A DNA stretch of 64,000 bases, taken from Amycolatopsis sp. CA-126428 (lineage in GTDB: Bacteria > Actinomycetota > Actinomycetes > Mycobacteriales > Pseudonocardiaceae). Below, in pieces: positions 1 to 7,668 of the stretch (positions are counted from its first letter, which is position 1; each line of letters opens with the position of its first letter). The notes beneath the pieces were generated by a model. The model was not told the DNA's origin, searched no databases, and was given only the letters and a program-made list of their open reading frames with translations. Location: NCBI RefSeq assembly GCF_002904335.1, contig NZ_PPHF01000155.1, forward strand, positions 186,001-250,000. Direction: 5' to 3'. Made by a program: the position numbers and the translations under genes.

Positions 1-1
1 G

Positions 2-421
2 GCCGGCTACAACTCCGACTCCACCCGCACCTACGCCGTCGGCGAGCCGCGGGACGCCGACGTGGCCGAGACGTACGCGGTGCTGCAGCGCGCCCAGGCC
101 GCCGCGGTCGCCGCGGTCAAGCCGCGCGTCACCGCCGAGGCCGTCGACGCCGCCGCGCGGGACGTCATCGCCGAGGCGGGCTTCGGCGAGTACTTCATCC
201 ACCGCACCGGGCACGGCATCGGCCTGGACGTGCACGAGGAGCCGTACATCATCGCCGGGAACGCGCTGCCGCTGGAGCCGGGCATGGCCTTCAGCGTCGA
301 GCCGGGCATCTACCAGCCGGGCCGGTGGGGCGCCCGGATCGAGGACATCGTCATCGTCACCGAAGACGGCGTCGAGTCCGTCAACAACCAGCCGCACGAG
401 CTCGTCGTGCTGGACGCATGA
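2..421 (+). CDS. M24 metallopeptidase (Xaa-Pro aminopeptidase type), C-terminal part
   Basis: The frame is already open at base 2, so only the last 139 codons are present and the start lies outside the window. The pita-bread (M24) catalytic fold is shown by TGHGIGLDVHEEP (metal-binding His), by EPGMAFSVEPGIY (metal-binding Glu) and by the late IEDIV segment (second metal Glu). Family members remove N-terminal residues preceding proline, using two divalent metals, usually in the cytoplasm. The stop overlaps the ATG of the following Lrp-type regulator (ATGA), so the two are co-transcribed. Substrate specificity cannot be judged from this fragment; a creatinase-like or generic aminopeptidase is also possible. 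Confidence 0.9.
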   Translation, partial: AGYNSDSTRTYAVGEPRDADVAETYAVLQRAQAAAVAAVKPRVTAEAVDAAARDVIAEAGFGEYFIHRTGHGIGLDVHEEPYIIAGNALPLEPGMAFSVEPGIYQPGRWGARIEDIVIVTEDGVESVNNQPHELVVLDA

Positions 422-873
422 CGACCGGCGGCCTGGAGCCGCTGGACCAGTCGATCGTCCAAGAGCTCGCGTCCGATGGCCGGCGCAGCTTCACCGACCT
501 CGCCGAGCGGGTGGGGCTGTCGGTGTCGGCGGTGCACCAGCGGGTGCGCCGCCTCGAGCAGCGCGGGGTCATCCTCGGCTACACCGCGCGGCTCGACGGC
601 GAGCAGATCGGCCTGCCGCTGACGGCGTTGATCTCGCTGACGCCGAACGACCCGGGCGCGCCGGACGACTACCCGCAGCGGATCCAGCACATCAAGGAGA
701 TCGAGTCGTGCTACTCGGTGGCCGGCGACGAGTCCTACATCCTGCTGGTGCGCGTCCAGTCGCCGCTGGCCCTGGAGGACCTGCTGCGCCGGATCCGGGA
801 GGCCGCGAAGGTGTCGACCCGGACGACGGTGGTGCTCTCTACGCCGTTCGAGGGACGTTCGCCGACGTTCTGA
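418..873 (+). CDS. Lrp/AsnC family transcriptional regulator
   Basis: The product is 151 residues, the usual length for this family. Residues about 8-55 form the winged helix-turn-helix (LDQSIVQELASDGRRSF followed by LAERVGLSVSAVHQRVRRLE). Residues about 70-145 form the RAM ligand-binding domain, with the typical CYSVAGDESYILLVR strand. Such proteins form octamers that bind amino acids and control amino-acid or peptide metabolism. The ATG overlaps the stop of the M24 peptidase, so regulator and peptidase form an operon. A link to peptide or amino-acid turnover is an inference from that coupling. The frame stays open upstream of this ATG, but the alignment of the HTH with the family favours this start. 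Confidence 0.92.
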   Translation: MTTGGLEPLDQSIVQELASDGRRSFTDLAERVGLSVSAVHQRVRRLEQRGVILGYTARLDGEQIGLPLTALISLTPNDPGAPDDYPQRIQHIKEIESCYSVAGDESYILLVRVQSPLALEDLLRRIREAAKVSTRTTVVLSTPFEGRSPTF

Positions 874-919
874 CACCGGCGCTCCGTCCGGCGGCCGGGG
901 CGCTGGTACGGTAAAAGGT

Positions 920-1144
920 ATGGCAACACGTAAGGTCACTCTTTCGCTGGACAGCGGCGCGCTGGAATTCGCCGAACGAGCCGCGAAAGCCCACGGAATC
1001 TCGGTCTCGTCCTGGCTGTCGAAGGCGGCCAGGCGCGAGGCGGTGCGCACGGGTTACACCCCGCAGAGGCCGGAACCGGCCGTCGCGGAATCGGACGAGG
1101 CCGAGCGCAGCGCGGCGGAAAAGGATCTGCGTGCGCAGGGGTGA
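920..1144 (+). CDS. MazE/RHH-type antitoxin of a toxin-antitoxin pair
   Basis: This is a 74-residue protein whose N-terminal third (RKVTLSLDSGALEFAERAAK, then HGISVSSWLSKAARREA) reads as a ribbon-helix-helix DNA-binding motif. The C-terminal half is acidic and probably disordered, as expected of an antitoxin that wraps its toxin. It is followed with a 14-base overlap by a MazF/PemK-like toxin, the canonical antitoxin-first order. By family analogy it neutralises the toxin and represses its own promoter. A weak AAGG lies just before the ATG (gtaaaaggtATG). The antitoxin family is a guess; the pairing is the strongest evidence. Confidence 0.75.
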   Translation: MATRKVTLSLDSGALEFAERAAKAHGISVSSWLSKAARREAVRTGYTPQRPEPAVAESDEAERSAAEKDLRAQG

Positions 1145-1430
1145 AGTCTGGACGTACCACCCCCCGACCGATCCGGCCCGGCAGCGCACGGTGGTGCTGC
1201 TGTCCTCGGACGGGGTGAACGAGTCCGAGCGGCCCTGGCTGCTCGGCACCGAACTCCTCGACCGCGACCCGATGGACATCCTCGGCGTGGCGGTCGACGC
1301 CCGCTACTGGGTCTCGACGCTCAACCTCACCCGGCTCTACCGCCCGTGGTTCGACGAGCGGATCGCCGAGATCGACCAGGACGTCCAGGAACGCATCGAC
1401 ATCGCGTTGCGGGCCGCCCTCGACCTCTGA
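1131..1430 (+). CDS. MazF/PemK-like endoribonuclease toxin
   Basis: The protein has 99 residues, close to the usual 105-115 of MazF toxins. The N-terminus RRGEVWTYHPP, then RQRTVVLLSSDGVNES, matches the RGEVW...R.VLVLSSD..N pattern of the SH3-like MazF fold, in which an early Arg and a Ser/Thr of the second block form the RNA-cleaving site. The GTG start lies inside the end of the antitoxin gene, giving translational coupling. MazF toxins cleave mRNA at short sequence motifs and arrest growth. The conserved C-terminal part is shorter than in classical MazF, so reduced activity is possible. The gene ends just before a repeat-rich convergent intergenic region. Confidence 0.75.
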   Translation: MRRGEVWTYHPPTDPARQRTVVLLSSDGVNESERPWLLGTELLDRDPMDILGVAVDARYWVSTLNLTRLYRPWFDERIAEIDQDVQERIDIALRAALDL

Positions 1431-1433
1431 CCC

Positions 1434-1582
1434 GCGTACCGGGAAGGCCGGCCGGCGTACCCCGACGGTCGGCTGGCGTACCTGGAGGGTCGGATGGTGA
1501 GCCGACCCTCCGGGTACGCGAACCGACTCCCTGGGTACGCGAGCCGACCGTCCCGGTACGCGAGCCGGCCCTCGGGGTCAGC
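1434..1582. repeat. Two opposed arrays of 21-bp repeats forming a long imperfect hairpin
   Basis: Three 21-bp units read in one direction (starts 1434, 1455, 1476, each beginning GCGTACC). They are followed by three units in the opposite direction (starts 1499, 1520, 1541) and a partial fourth at 1562. In the right-hand orientation the unit reads GAGCCGACCNTCC then GGTACGC, with a few mismatches. The two arrays are near-complementary and could fold into a stem of about 60 bp. The block sits between the 3' ends of the mazF-like gene and the SGNH hydrolase and runs into the hydrolase stop codon. It may act as a bidirectional terminator or be a REP-like dispersed repeat. Confidence 0.85.
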
Positions 1583-2657
1583 GGGCCACGACCTCCGGGA
1601 CCGCGTGGAGCTTGCCGTCCGCGCCGGCCAGGCAGGAGGCGTTGCCGTCCTTGGCCGCGATGAACTCCGTCAGGCAGTTGGCGATCGCGGTGTGGCCGGC
1701 GGCGTTGGGGTGGAACGACTCCTGCAGCGCGTGGCCGGCGCGCTCGGCCTGGGCGAGGTCGGCCAGCTGCAGCGTCAGCCGGGTGAACCACTCCGTCGCC
1801 GGGTTCGCGCCGCCGCTGCAGGCTTCGTGCTTGACGCCCGCCTTGGCCAGGTCCAGGAAGCGGGCCCCGGTCTGCCGAGCTGCTTCCTTCAGGCCGGAGG
1901 ACAGCACACCGATGCCGGTCTGGGCGATCCAGCGCAGGTCTTCGGTGCGGAACGGGCAGCCGTCGAGGGTGCGCAGGTTCTCCGGCAGGTCCGGGCCGAT
2001 CGGGGCCGCGTAGGACTGCAGGATCAGCTGGTAGTCCGCCGGGACGTAGCCGGCGGCGGCCAGCACCGCCTTCACGTCGGAGACCGCCTTCGCCACCTTC
2101 GGCACCATGGCGTCCACTTTGGACTGCCAGGTCTGCTTCAGCGCCGTGCTGCAGGGCGGGCCGCCGGCGTCGAACCAGGCCTTGAAGCAGTCGTTGACCT
2201 GGTTGGAGAACTTCGGCTCGTCGTTCGCGCCGACCGCGATCACCACCGCGGCCACCCGGTGGTCCTTCACCAGCGCGGCCAGCTGCTGCGCCTGCGAACC
2301 CTCGGTCCACTGCTTGACGTCGCCGAGCGCGACCTGCTCGGCGGGTGCGCCGGAGCAGCCGAGGTTGACGTGCGCGGTGATGCCGGGGGCGGCGATCTTC
2401 CCGGCGAAGGCGTTGGGGGAGCGGTGGCACCAGTTGCCGCCCTGGCCGTTCGTGGCGGCCGTGTACTGGCCGGCGCCTTCGCCCGAGACGGTGCTGTCAC
2501 CCATCGTGACGACGGTGAGCGGGCCGGTGCCCGGCGGGCCCGGCCGCGGCTGTGGCCGCCCGGGCTCGCTTTCGGAGCCGAAAAAGACGAAGAACCCGGC
2601 CAGCAAGGCCACGCACGCGAGGACGAGGGCTCCCCAGTACCACCGAAGACGTCGCAT
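1578..2657 (-). CDS. Membrane-anchored or secreted SGNH/GDSL hydrolase
   Basis: The product has 359 residues. Residues 9-26 are a hydrophobic signal anchor after a positively charged N-terminus (MRRLRWYWG). SGNH blocks are visible: GDS at 53-55 (nucleophile Ser55), NLGCSGAP near 98-105 (block II Gly), GAND at 143-146 (block III Asn) and SFHPN with His316 (block V). Several cysteines suggest disulphides, in line with the actinomycete secreted lipase/esterase subgroup. It probably hydrolyses esters outside the membrane; whether lipid, carbohydrate ester or aryl ester is unknown. The ATG at 2657 is placed directly before the signal sequence; longer upstream reading is antisense to other genes. 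Confidence 0.85.
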   Translation of the reverse strand: MRRLRWYWGALVLACVALLAGFFVFFGSESEPGRPQPRPGPPGTGPLTVVTMGDSTVSGEGAGQYTAATNGQGGNWCHRSPNAFAGKIAAPGITAHVNLGCSGAPAEQVALGDVKQWTEGSQAQQLAALVKDHRVAAVVIAVGANDEPKFSNQVNDCFKAWFDAGGPPCSTALKQTWQSKVDAMVPKVAKAVSDVKAVLAAAGYVPADYQLILQSYAAPIGPDLPENLRTLDGCPFRTEDLRWIAQTGIGVLSSGLKEAARQTGARFLDLAKAGVKHEACSGGANPATEWFTRLTLQLADLAQAERAGHALQESFHPNAAGHTAIANCLTEFIAAKDGNASCLAGADGKLHAVPEVVAR

Positions 2658-2709
2658 CGCCGTCGATTCTACGGACCGGGTGATCGACTCCCGCTCCGGA
2701 CACCGTGCG

Positions 2710-3342
2710 TCACGGCAGCCAGGTCCGCACCAGCCGGACGAGCGACGTGGCCAGGGTCTTCGAGCTGATCTCCCGGTCCCGCCGCCAGTGCCGGACCTGC
2801 TCGGCGGAGAGGGCCGCGAGCAGGACGTCCGTGGCGATCTCGGCGCCGTCCGCGCCGCCGGTTTCGAGCAGGTGCCGGCAGTGCTGCCGCCACAGGGTGT
2901 GCGCGCCGGTCCGGAACCGGGCGCCGGTCGTGGCGGTCTCGGACAGCAGGACGAGGTCCAGCTGCCGGTCGAGGAGTTCGAGGTAGGCCTCGATGAACGC
3001 GCCGAGGCGATCGGCGGGCTCCGCGCCGGGGCCCAGCGGTGGCGGGCCGGTGAGGATCTGCTCCTGGAGTTCGCGTTCGCGCTGGTCGAGCAGGGCCATG
3101 GCGAGGCCGCCCTTGTCGCCGAAGCGGCGGTAGAGCGTGCCTTTGCCGACGCCGGCGGCGCCCGCGACGTCGTCCATGGTGACCGCGTCGACGCCGCGCT
3201 CGGCGAAGAGTTTCTCGGCGGCTTCCAGAACGCGGATCCGGTTGCGGGCGGCGTCCGCCCGCTCGCGGACGGGCGCGCCGAGCACCGGCAGCTCGGTGGG
3301 CGTTGACGAAGCGGACTGCGGTCCGCTACGGTTCGAGGACAT
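2710..3342 (-). CDS. TetR family transcriptional regulator
   Basis: The protein has 210 residues. An unusually long N-terminal arm (about 30 residues) precedes a TetR helix-turn-helix at residues about 36-80 (LFAERGVDAVTMDDVAGAAGVGKGTLYRRFGDK). The C-terminal ligand domain is helical. It is divergent from an azoreductase gene with 62 bp between the start codons, and a 14-bp palindrome lies in that gap. By family analogy it is a repressor of itself and of the azoreductase, relieved by a small hydrophobic or quinone/electrophile ligand; this is inferred from position. Confidence 0.92.
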   Translation of the reverse strand: MSSNRSGPQSASSTPTELPVLGAPVRERADAARNRIRVLEAAEKLFAERGVDAVTMDDVAGAAGVGKGTLYRRFGDKGGLAMALLDQRERELQEQILTGPPPLGPGAEPADRLGAFIEAYLELLDRQLDLVLLSETATTGARFRTGAHTLWRQHCRHLLETGGADGAEIATDVLLAALSAEQVRHWRRDREISSKTLATSLVRLVRTWLP

Positions 3343-3345
3343 AAG

Positions 3346-3359
3346 CGGACTCTAGTCCG
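3346..3359. promoter_or_regulatory. Palindromic putative TetR operator
   Basis: CGGACT-CT-AGTCCG is a palindrome with 6-bp arms lying 4 bp upstream of the TetR start codon and about 45 bp upstream of the azoreductase ATG. A second inverted repeat, GCGGAC-TGCG-GTCCGC at 3311-3326, falls inside the first codons of the regulator and shares the GGAC/GTCC core. Together they look like a paired site for the divergent TetR regulator. Confidence 0.6.
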
Positions 3360-3404
3360 ATTCTTTGCCCGGCGGAAGCCGGCACCCCCGCAAGGAGCCT
3401 CGTC

Positions 3405-4034
3405 ATGCCCGATCTGCTGCACATTTCCGCGTCCCCACGAGGGGAAGACTCCCAGTCGCTGCGTCTGGCAGCTACTTTCCTGGACACCTACCGCAGCCTC
3501 CACCCGGACGCCGACATCGACGAATGGGACCTCTGGGACGGCTCGCTGCCCGCGTTCGGCCCGGCCGCGGCCCGCGCCAAGATGACCGTCTTCGGCGGCG
3601 GCACCCCGCAGGGCGAGGAAGCCGACGCGTGGGCGGCCGCACAGGCGGCGTTCGCCCGGTTCGACGCCGCCGACCGGATCCTGTTCAGCGTGCCGATGTG
3701 GAACTCCGGCGTGCCGTACGTGCTCAAGCAGTTCGTCGACGTCGTGTCCCAGCCCGGCTGGATCTTCGGCGTCGACCCGGCCACCGGCTACCGGCACCTG
3801 CTCGAAGGCCGCGGCAAGCGCGCCGCGGTCATCTACACCAGCGCGGTGTGGGCGCCCGGGCTCGGCCCGGAGTTCGGCGCGGACTTCCAGGCCCCGTTCT
3901 TCACCGGCTGGCTGAACTGGACCGGCATCGACGACGTGACCGAGATCCGGTTCCACCCCACCCTCACCGGCGACGCCGGGGAAGCCGCCCGCATCGCCGG
4001 CGAAGCCGCCCGCGACACCGCCAAGACCTTCTGA
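3405..4034 (+). CDS. azoR: FMN-dependent NADH-azoreductase (AzoR-type NAD(P)H:quinone reductase)
   Basis: The product is 209 residues, matching AzoR length. A flavodoxin-like fold is indicated by LLHISASPRGEDSQSLRLA near the N-terminus (FMN phosphate loop), by SVPMWNSGVPYVLKQFVDVV in the middle (flavin-binding PMWN loop) and by the GFGV-like segment IFGVDPATGY. The enzyme uses FMN and NADH to reduce quinones, azo and nitro compounds in the cytoplasm. AAGGAG lies at a good distance before the ATG. It is divergent from a TetR repressor, consistent with induction by quinone-like or azo compounds. Confidence 0.92.
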   Translation: MPDLLHISASPRGEDSQSLRLAATFLDTYRSLHPDADIDEWDLWDGSLPAFGPAAARAKMTVFGGGTPQGEEADAWAAAQAAFARFDAADRILFSVPMWNSGVPYVLKQFVDVVSQPGWIFGVDPATGYRHLLEGRGKRAAVIYTSAVWAPGLGPEFGADFQAPFFTGWLNWTGIDDVTEIRFHPTLTGDAGEAARIAGEAARDTAKTF

Positions 4035-4132
4035 TCCGGAAGGAGAAGCGTCGACGGCGAATCGTCCGGGCCAGGGCCGCCGCCGGCGATCTCGCGACCG
4101 AGGCGCCTCGGCCGCTGCCGGGCCGGGCCGGG

Positions 4133-5035
4133 TCAGCCCGCCTGAGTCAGGTCCGCGGCCGCCGCCAGTTCGGCCGCGACGTCGGCGATCGCCCGTACCG
4201 CCGGGTTGTCGTTGCCCGGCACCCACACCAGTTCCGTGCGGGCGACATCGCCGTCCAGGGGCACGAACGCCACGCCGGTGCGGCGCAGGCTGTGCGAGGA
4301 ACGGGCCAGCCGGGTGACGCCGACGCCGGCCGCGACCAGTCCGAGCAGGCCCTGCACGGTCGTGGCCCGCTGCACCACCCGCGGGGTGAAACCGGCCGCG
4401 GCGAAGTCGTCGTCGTAGCCGCGGTGCCACGGCTCCCAGCTGCCGCGCGGGGTGAGCACCCACGGCTCGTCCGCCAGGTCGGCGAGCTTCAGCGAGGCAC
4501 GCCCGGCCAAGGGGTGGCCGGTGGGCAGCACCGCGCACACCTCCTCGGTCAGCAGCGTCCGGGAAACCAGGTCGCCGACCAGCGGTGGCCGGGTGAACGC
4601 CAGGTCGAACCGGCCCTCGCGCAGGCCGTCGACGAGCTCGGCGATCGACGCCTCCGCCGTCGTCACCGCCAGCCCGGGCAGCCGCTCCCGCACCGCGCGG
4701 ACCACCGGCGGCAGCAGGTAGTTCGCCGTCGTGGCGAGGAAGACGAGCCGGACGTCGCCGATCTCGCCGCGCACCGCCCGGCCGAGCGTCGCGACGGCTT
4801 CTTCGGCCCGGGCCAGCACCGCGCGGGCCTCGGGCAGGAACAGCCGGCCGACGGCGGTCAGCCGCGCCCCGCGCGCGTCGCGGTCGAACAGCCGCACGCC
4901 GAGGGCCCGTTCCAAAACGGTGATCTGCTGGGACAGCGACTGCTGCGCGAGGTGCAGGCCGGCGGCGGCGCGGGTGAAGCTGGTCGCTTCGGCGACGGCG
5001 ACGAAGTAGCGGAGCTGCCGCAACTCGGGGGTCAC
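4133..5035 (-). CDS. LysR family transcriptional regulator
   Basis: The protein has 300 residues from a GTG start placed where the family normally begins (TPELRQLRYFVAVAEATSF). The winged HTH covers residues about 4-62 (AAAGLHLAQQSLSQQITVLERALGVRLFDRD). Residues about 90-290 form the periplasmic-binding-like effector domain. It is divergent from an SDR oxidoreductase 97 bp away and is likely its activator. No effector can be predicted. An upstream in-frame extension exists but is antisense to the SDR gene and has no family similarity. Confidence 0.93.
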   Translation of the reverse strand: MTPELRQLRYFVAVAEATSFTRAAAGLHLAQQSLSQQITVLERALGVRLFDRDARGARLTAVGRLFLPEARAVLARAEEAVATLGRAVRGEIGDVRLVFLATTANYLLPPVVRAVRERLPGLAVTTAEASIAELVDGLREGRFDLAFTRPPLVGDLVSRTLLTEEVCAVLPTGHPLAGRASLKLADLADEPWVLTPRGSWEPWHRGYDDDFAAAGFTPRVVQRATTVQGLLGLVAAGVGVTRLARSSHSLRRTGVAFVPLDGDVARTELVWVPGNDNPAVRAIADVAAELAAAADLTQAG

Positions 5036-5132
5036 AGGCTCCGACTGTAGCCGCGGCAGGACATCGGTGTTGGCGCCGCGGCCGTGATCATCCCCAGGAT
5101 GGAACGGAGGAAAGCACTGGGAGGAAACGAAG

Positions 5133-5972
5133 ATGACGAACACCGACGGCCGCGTCTGGCTGATCACCGGCTGCTCCGCCGGCTTCGGCCGGGAGATCGC
5201 GCTGGCCGCCCTCGCCGCCGGCGACCGCGTGCTGGCCACGGCCCGCCGCCCGGAAACCCTGGATGACTTGCGGGAACGCGGCGGCGAGCGGCTCCGGACC
5301 GCGGCCCTCGACGTCACCGACGCCGGGCAGATCGACACGGCGGTGCAGGCCGCGCTCGAGGCGTTCGGCCGGATCGACGTCGTGGTCAACAACGCCGGCA
5401 GTGGCTCGGTCGGCGCGGTCGAAGAACTCACCTTGGCCGAGCTGCGCGAGCTGATGGACGTGATGTTCTTCGGCGCGGTCGCGGTCACCAAGGCGGTGCT
5501 GCCGCACCTGCGCGCGCAGGGCAGCGGCACGGTCGTGCAGATCAGCTCGATGGGCGGCCAGCTGTCCCCGCCCGGCTACGGCGCCTACTGCGCGGCGAAG
5601 TTCGCCCTGGAAGGCATCTCGGAGGCGCTGGCCGCGGAGGTGGCGCCGTTCGGGGTGCGGGTGCTGATCGTCGAGCCGGGCGCCTTCCGCACCGAGTTCG
5701 GCGGCGGCCGCATGCACCGCTCCCGCACGATCGACGCCTACGCGGTGTCGACCGGCGGAACGCGTGAAGCGGTCGACACCATGGACGGCACCCAGCCCGG
5801 CGACCCGGCCAAGGCGGCCGCGGCGATCGTCCGCGCGGCCGGCAGCGACGACGCGCCGCTGCGGCTCGCGCTGGGCGCGGACGCCGTCGAAGCGATCCGC
5901 GCCCACCACGAGGCCGTCGCGGCGGACCTGGCCGCCTGGGAGGAGGTCAGCCGGGCCACCGCGCTCGATTAA
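5133..5972 (+). CDS. Short-chain dehydrogenase/reductase (SDR)
   Basis: The protein has 279 residues. The classical SDR motifs are present: TGCSAGFG (cofactor-binding TGxxxGxG, residues about 12-19), NNAG in the central sheet, ISS (catalytic Ser) and YCAAK (YxxxK). The Arg following the second strand (ATARRPE) suggests NADP(H) preference. The substrate is unknown; the long C-terminal tail resembles the SDR group often annotated as ketoreductase-like. GGGAGG precedes the ATG. It is divergent from the LysR regulator and convergent with the VOC gene, overlapping it by 4 bp at the stops. Confidence 0.93.
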   Translation: MTNTDGRVWLITGCSAGFGREIALAALAAGDRVLATARRPETLDDLRERGGERLRTAALDVTDAGQIDTAVQAALEAFGRIDVVVNNAGSGSVGAVEELTLAELRELMDVMFFGAVAVTKAVLPHLRAQGSGTVVQISSMGGQLSPPGYGAYCAAKFALEGISEALAAEVAPFGVRVLIVEPGAFRTEFGGGRMHRSRTIDAYAVSTGGTREAVDTMDGTQPGDPAKAAAAIVRAAGSDDAPLRLALGADAVEAIRAHHEAVAADLAAWEEVSRATALD

Positions 5973-6322
5973 CCCAGCGGGTCCTGCAGCAGGCCGAGGA
6001 CGTTGCCGTCGGCGTCGGTGAAGGTCGCCACCAGGCGCCCGTTGCCGACGTCCTTCGGCTCGTCCTTCACCTTCCCGCCCGCCGCGGTCACCTCGGCGAG
6101 CTTCGCCTCGATGTCGCCGACGTGCCAGTAGGTCACCGGCCCGGTCATGCCCTGCTGCGCCCCGTTCGGCACCAGGCCGATGTGCTGGCCTCCGGCGTCG
6201 TAGCCGACGTAGTAGGGCGCGTCGGCCTGCGGCTCGATGCCGAGCAACGCGGTGTACACGGCCTTGGCGGCGGCCAGGTCGGTGACGGGGTGCAGGACGG
6301 TCTTGATCCCCTGGGTGCTCAT
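5969..6322 (-). CDS. VOC superfamily (glyoxalase/bleomycin-resistance fold) protein
   Basis: The start at 6322 is chosen because an AGGAG stands just upstream, and it gives 117 residues, the normal size of a single VOC protein. The two beta-alpha-beta-beta-beta modules are visible, the first with KTVLHPVTDLAAAKAVYTALLG and the second with VTYWHVGDIEAKLAEVTAAG ending in FTDADGNVLGLLQDP. Potential metal ligands are His near the N-terminus and the Glu/Asp positions of the second module. It could be a lyase, dioxygenase or drug-binding protein; function is not predictable. An in-frame extension to 6439 is unlikely to be translated. Confidence 0.88.
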   Translation of the reverse strand: MSTQGIKTVLHPVTDLAAAKAVYTALLGIEPQADAPYYVGYDAGGQHIGLVPNGAQQGMTGPVTYWHVGDIEAKLAEVTAAGGKVKDEPKDVGNGRLVATFTDADGNVLGLLQDPLG

Positions 6323-6465
6323 CTTCGGTGCTCCTGAAGTCGTGGTCTGCGGTACGTCGGCGACGCTATTCGCGGACCGCTGAACAGCGCTTCTCGATTC
6401 CTGATCGGTTGCCGCGGCCGCTACACTCCCGACCGTCATCCGGACAGGCGATGGGGGGAACCGCG

Positions 6466-7668
6466 ATGAGCGGGAACAGGGTTTTGGTGGCCGGAGCGAG
6501 CATCGCGGGGCCGGCGCTCGCCCACTGGCTGTGCCGGCGGGGCGCCGAGGTGACCGTGGTCGAGCGGGCCCCCGGGCTGCGCCCCGGCGGGCAGGCGGTC
6601 GATGCGCGCGGGGTGGCCAAGGAGATCATCAAGCGGATGGGGCTCGACGCGGCGGTGCGCGCGGCCCGCACCGAGACCGCCGGTGCGCACACCGTGGACG
6701 CCGACGGCACCGTGCTGGAGACCTTCAGCGCCGACGACGACGGCGGCGACGGGTTCATCGCGGACATCGAGATCCTGCGCGGGGACCTGTCCGAGATCCT
6801 CCACGAAGACACCCGCGGTGCCGCCGAATACGTCTTCGGCGACCGGATCGCCGAGCTCACCCAGGACGCGGACGGGGTCGACGTCACCTTCGCGAGCGGC
6901 GCCCGGCGGCGCTTCGACCTGGTGATCGGGGCCGACGGGCTGCACTCCGCACTGCGCGCGATGGTCTTCGGGCCGCGCGAGCGGTTCGTCCGCCACCTCG
7001 GGCTCGTGCTGGCCTTTTACAGCGTTCCCAACGAATTCGGGCTGGATCGCTGGATGATCGACCACCAGGACCCCGCGTCCGGGCGCTCCGCCGGCCTGCG
7101 GCCCCTCAAGGACCCCACCCGGGCGATGGCCATGCTGTCCTTCCCCTCGGCCGGCTTCGACGTCGACTACCGCGACATCGACGCGCAGAAGAACCTGCTG
7201 CGGGAGCGGATGGCCGGCCTGGGCTGGCAGACCCCGCGCATCCTCGCGCACCTGGACGACACCCCGGACTTCTACCTCGACCAGGTCGCCCAGGTGGTCA
7301 TGGACCGCTGGTCGGCCGGCCGGGTGGGGCTGATCGGCGACGCGGCCTTCTGCTCGTCGCCGATGTCCGGTGGCGGCACCGGGCTGGCCCTGATCGGCGC
7401 CTACCTGCTGGCCGGCGAACTGGCCGCCGCCGGGTGGGACCCCGAGGCCGGGTTCGCCGGCTACGAGCAGCGGATGCGCTCGTACGTCGAGGCCAACCAG
7501 GAAATCGGCCGGCTGCACATCCGGAGCCGTGGGGCGGACGCCGAGGACGCCGAGCTCGACATGGTGGCGCTGATGCCGCTGATCGAGCGTGCGATCAACG
7601 GTGCCGCGCTGCCGGGTTATGCCGGTGTGCCGGATGCGCGGGCTTCGGTCAGTCCAGCAGGGCGGTGA
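6466..7668 (+). CDS. FAD-dependent aromatic monooxygenase (PHBH/rifampicin-hydroxylase-like)
   Basis: The protein has 400 residues from the second ATG (6466), which has GGGGGAA in front. The N-terminal Rossmann motif is GASIAGPALA (residues 10-19), followed by ERAPGLRPGGQAVDARG. IGADGLHSALR matches the DG motif contacting NAD(P)H and FAD. GLIGDAAFCSSPMSGGGTGLAL is the second FAD-binding GD motif. Members hydroxylate aromatic compounds or modify antibiotics such as rifamycins and tetracyclines. The 3' end overlaps the convergent ABC ATPase gene by 20 bp. The substrate is unknown. Confidence 0.92.
   Translation: MSGNRVLVAGASIAGPALAHWLCRRGAEVTVVERAPGLRPGGQAVDARGVAKEIIKRMGLDAAVRAARTETAGAHTVDADGTVLETFSADDDGGDGFIADIEILRGDLSEILHEDTRGAAEYVFGDRIAELTQDADGVDVTFASGARRRFDLVIGADGLHSALRAMVFGPRERFVRHLGLVLAFYSVPNEFGLDRWMIDHQDPASGRSAGLRPLKDPTRAMAMLSFPSAGFDVDYRDIDAQKNLLRERMAGLGWQTPRILAHLDDTPDFYLDQVAQVVMDRWSAGRVGLIGDAAFCSSPMSGGGTGLALIGAYLLAGELAAAGWDPEAGFAGYEQRMRSYVEANQEIGRLHIRSRGADAEDAELDMVALMPLIERAINGAALPGYAGVPDARASVSPAGR

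Noticed and set aside
1494-3306. Rightward frames opposite the SGNH and TetR genes
   Set aside because: They are out-of-phase shadows; codon third positions and motifs support the leftward genes.
1578-4538. A single 986-residue leftward reading frame across lipase, TetR and azoreductase regions
   Set aside because: Only its last 359 codons carry a family signature; the rest is antisense to or out of frame with real genes.
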